Shown piece by piece: positions 45,001 to 46,191 of a stretch of 46,191 nt of DNA; positions within the stretch are counted from its first letter, which is position 1, and each line of letters opens with the position of its first letter. The DNA is from Clostridium sp. K4410.MGS-306 (GTDB taxonomy: Bacteria > Cyanobacteriota > Vampirovibrionia > Gastranaerophilales > Gastranaerophilaceae). Location of the stretch: assembly GCA_000980375.1 (NCBI GenBank), contig LARD01000023.1, positions 1 to 46,191 of the forward strand, given 5' to 3'. Under the pieces are notes generated by a model, which saw only the letters and a list, made by a program, of their open reading frames with translations, had not been told where the DNA came from and ran no database searches. Made by a program: the position numbers and the translations under genes.

Positions 45001-46146
45001 TTAATTATGCCGTAAAATGCATAATAATAAAAAACCAATCAATGCAAATATTGTTCCTACAAGTGGAGCAAAATTATAAGTTAAGCCATATTTGACTGGC
45101 AAGCCGCCTGCAACGGCCCCGATAGCATTACTCATAGTAAAAGCCAGTGGGGCAAGAGAGGAACCTAAAACCTCTGCGCCTTTTGAAACTTCTACAACAA
45201 GAATCTGCTGCGGTGTAGAAAGTGCAAACAAACAGAATGAACATAAAAAGATTAAAATTATAGCTGCAATTTTGATTTGTGCACAGTAAAACAAAAGTAA
45301 AAGCACTATAAATGAGGTTAATTGAGTATATTTTGAAACTTTTGCCGGCGTATATTTATCTGATAACTTACCTGAACATAAGTTTCCAAAATACATACCT
45401 AATCCTGATACAAACATTAAAATAGACATATATTTAGGTGCAAAATTTGAAACCTCTGTCAAAATTGGATTTATGTAGCTCAATTCGCAGAACAATGCAC
45501 TATTTCCCATTGTAATAGCAATTAACAGCAGCCATGGATCTATGGATTTTAAGAATTTGAATTGCCCTCTAAAATTACTGTATGGCATAGGTTCAAATTG
45601 CGGTAATAATTTTATAATTGCCGTAAAGATGATTATTCCTAAGATTCCAATGAACAAGTAAATTATTCGCCAAGATGTTATATGATTCAAAAAAGTTGCA
45701 ATTGGAATACCGACTAAGTTGGCAATGGTCATACCTGCAACCATAAATGATACATCTCTTCCATCATGTCCTTTTGTCGCCATTTGTTTTATAGCTACAA
45801 CACTGATTCCAAAAAATGTGCCGTGCGGGATTCCAGAAATAAATCTTGCAATATTCATTATTTCATAATTCATCGCAATTGAGGTCAACAAATTACCAAG
45901 TGTATATATTGCAATCAAGCATAATAAAAGATTTTTTAGAGGCTGATTTTTTGACAAAAATGCCATAGAAATTGCGCCAAAAATTACCCCAATAGCATAA
46001 ATAGAAATAAAATGTCCGGCGATTGGAATTGAAACTTTCATAGAATTTGCAATATCAGGTAAAATTCCCATCATAACAAATTCAGACATTCCAAGCCCAA
46101 ATGTACCTAGTGCCAATGGCAACAAGTTTTTGTTTACATTAATCAT
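45001..46146 (-). CDS. MFS transporter, AraJ-type efflux permease
   Basis: 381 residues with about twelve predicted membrane helices. LPLALGTFGLGMSEFVMMGILPDIA at the N-terminus and the motif between helices 4 and 5, ARFISGIPHGTFFGISVV, are typical of the DHA1/AraJ-like sugar and drug efflux group. The cytosolic loop after helix 2 (AFLSKNQPLKN) deviates from the usual GxLaDrxGrk. AGGG precedes the ATG close to the window edge, so its promoter is not visible. It leads the minus-strand redox cluster and probably exports the compound or product that the cluster handles. Confidence 0.93.
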   Translation of the reverse strand: MINVNKNLLPLALGTFGLGMSEFVMMGILPDIANSMKVSIPIAGHFISIYAIGVIFGAISMAFLSKNQPLKNLLLCLIAIYTLGNLLTSIAMNYEIMNIARFISGIPHGTFFGISVVAIKQMATKGHDGRDVSFMVAGMTIANLVGIPIATFLNHITSWRIIYLFIGILGIIIFTAIIKLLPQFEPMPYSNFRGQFKFLKSIDPWLLLIAITMGNSALFCELSYINPILTEVSNFAPKYMSILMFVSGLGMYFGNLCSGKLSDKYTPAKVSKYTQLTSFIVLLLLFYCAQIKIAAIILIFLCSFCLFALSTPQQILVVEVSKGAEVLGSSLAPLAFTMSNAIGAVAGGLPVKYGLTYNFAPLVGTIFALIGFLLLCILRHN

Positions 46147-46191
46147 AAAACCCTGCTTTTTAGATTAAATCAAAAGTCATAGCCCTATTCA

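Overview
The window reads as a chromosomal segment of an AT-rich, probably anaerobic, gut-type bacterium. The best fit is Candidatus Gastranaerophilales (Melainabacteria/Vampirovibrionia, the non-photosynthetic sister group of Cyanobacteria). This assignment is inferred from three things: proteins whose N-termini carry a short 'xxFKG' motif (at 19440-20579 and 16789-19305), a prepilin with an AFSLAEALITLL-type N-terminus, and a rubredoxin-first ('reverse') rubrerythrin of the kind anaerobes use against peroxide. No rRNA, tRNA, CRISPR array or complete insertion sequence was seen.

Layout. 1-2918 (+): the end of a surface-glycan cluster with three glycosyltransferases (the first cut by the window edge) and a rhamnan-synthesis F-like protein. 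2919-15262: mostly housekeeping genes. These are dapB (-), a large phosphohexomutase, two DUF4013 membrane paralogues, thiL, ispD, two small unknown genes, prmC, reverse rubrerythrin, HU (-), a prepilin, a dCMP deaminase, def, fmt and an AroH-type chorismate mutase. 15280-29826 (-): an ftsL-like gene after rsmH, two lineage-specific FKG proteins, gyrB, a 1762-residue protein of unknown function, a small secreted protein and a MEMO/AmrB protein. 29918-35884: a GNAT acetyltransferase, a NarL-type response regulator and PAS histidine kinase pair, a divergent Spy/LTxxQ-like exported protein with a Cys/His tail, a DUF486 membrane protein, a SIMPL-domain protein and a ketopantoate reductase-like protein. 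35888-39186: an accessory-looking stretch with an S24-type repressor, a one-TM protein, a divergent small Cys-rich protein behind twin operators, a DUF3737 beta-helix protein and a small membrane protein. 39401-46146 (-): a redox/detoxification-type cluster read towards a LysR regulator. It holds an MFS transporter, two hexapeptide acetyltransferases (one frameshifted), a flavin reductase, two aldo-keto reductases and an exported carboxymuconolactone decarboxylase-cupin fusion.

How parts may work together. Rubrerythrin sits behind a near-perfect 37-bp palindrome overlapping its -10 box, a likely Fur/PerR-type operator. The core of that palindrome recurs after the promoter of the Spy-like gene, so both may answer to oxidative or metal stress. 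A separate 8-2-8 palindrome just upstream of the Spy-like -35 box suggests control by the neighbouring NarL-type regulator and kinase. The S24 repressor probably controls the divergent Cys-rich gene through two operators 21 bp apart that cover its promoter. The 3' cluster looks like a LysR-controlled response to reactive carbonyls, quinones or similar compounds. The most novel candidates are the 838-residue protein built as two 419-residue halves, the 1762-residue protein with a degenerate HD-like site and DGTID repeats, the dual-start exported/cytosolic cupin protein, and the S24/Cys-rich mini-module.
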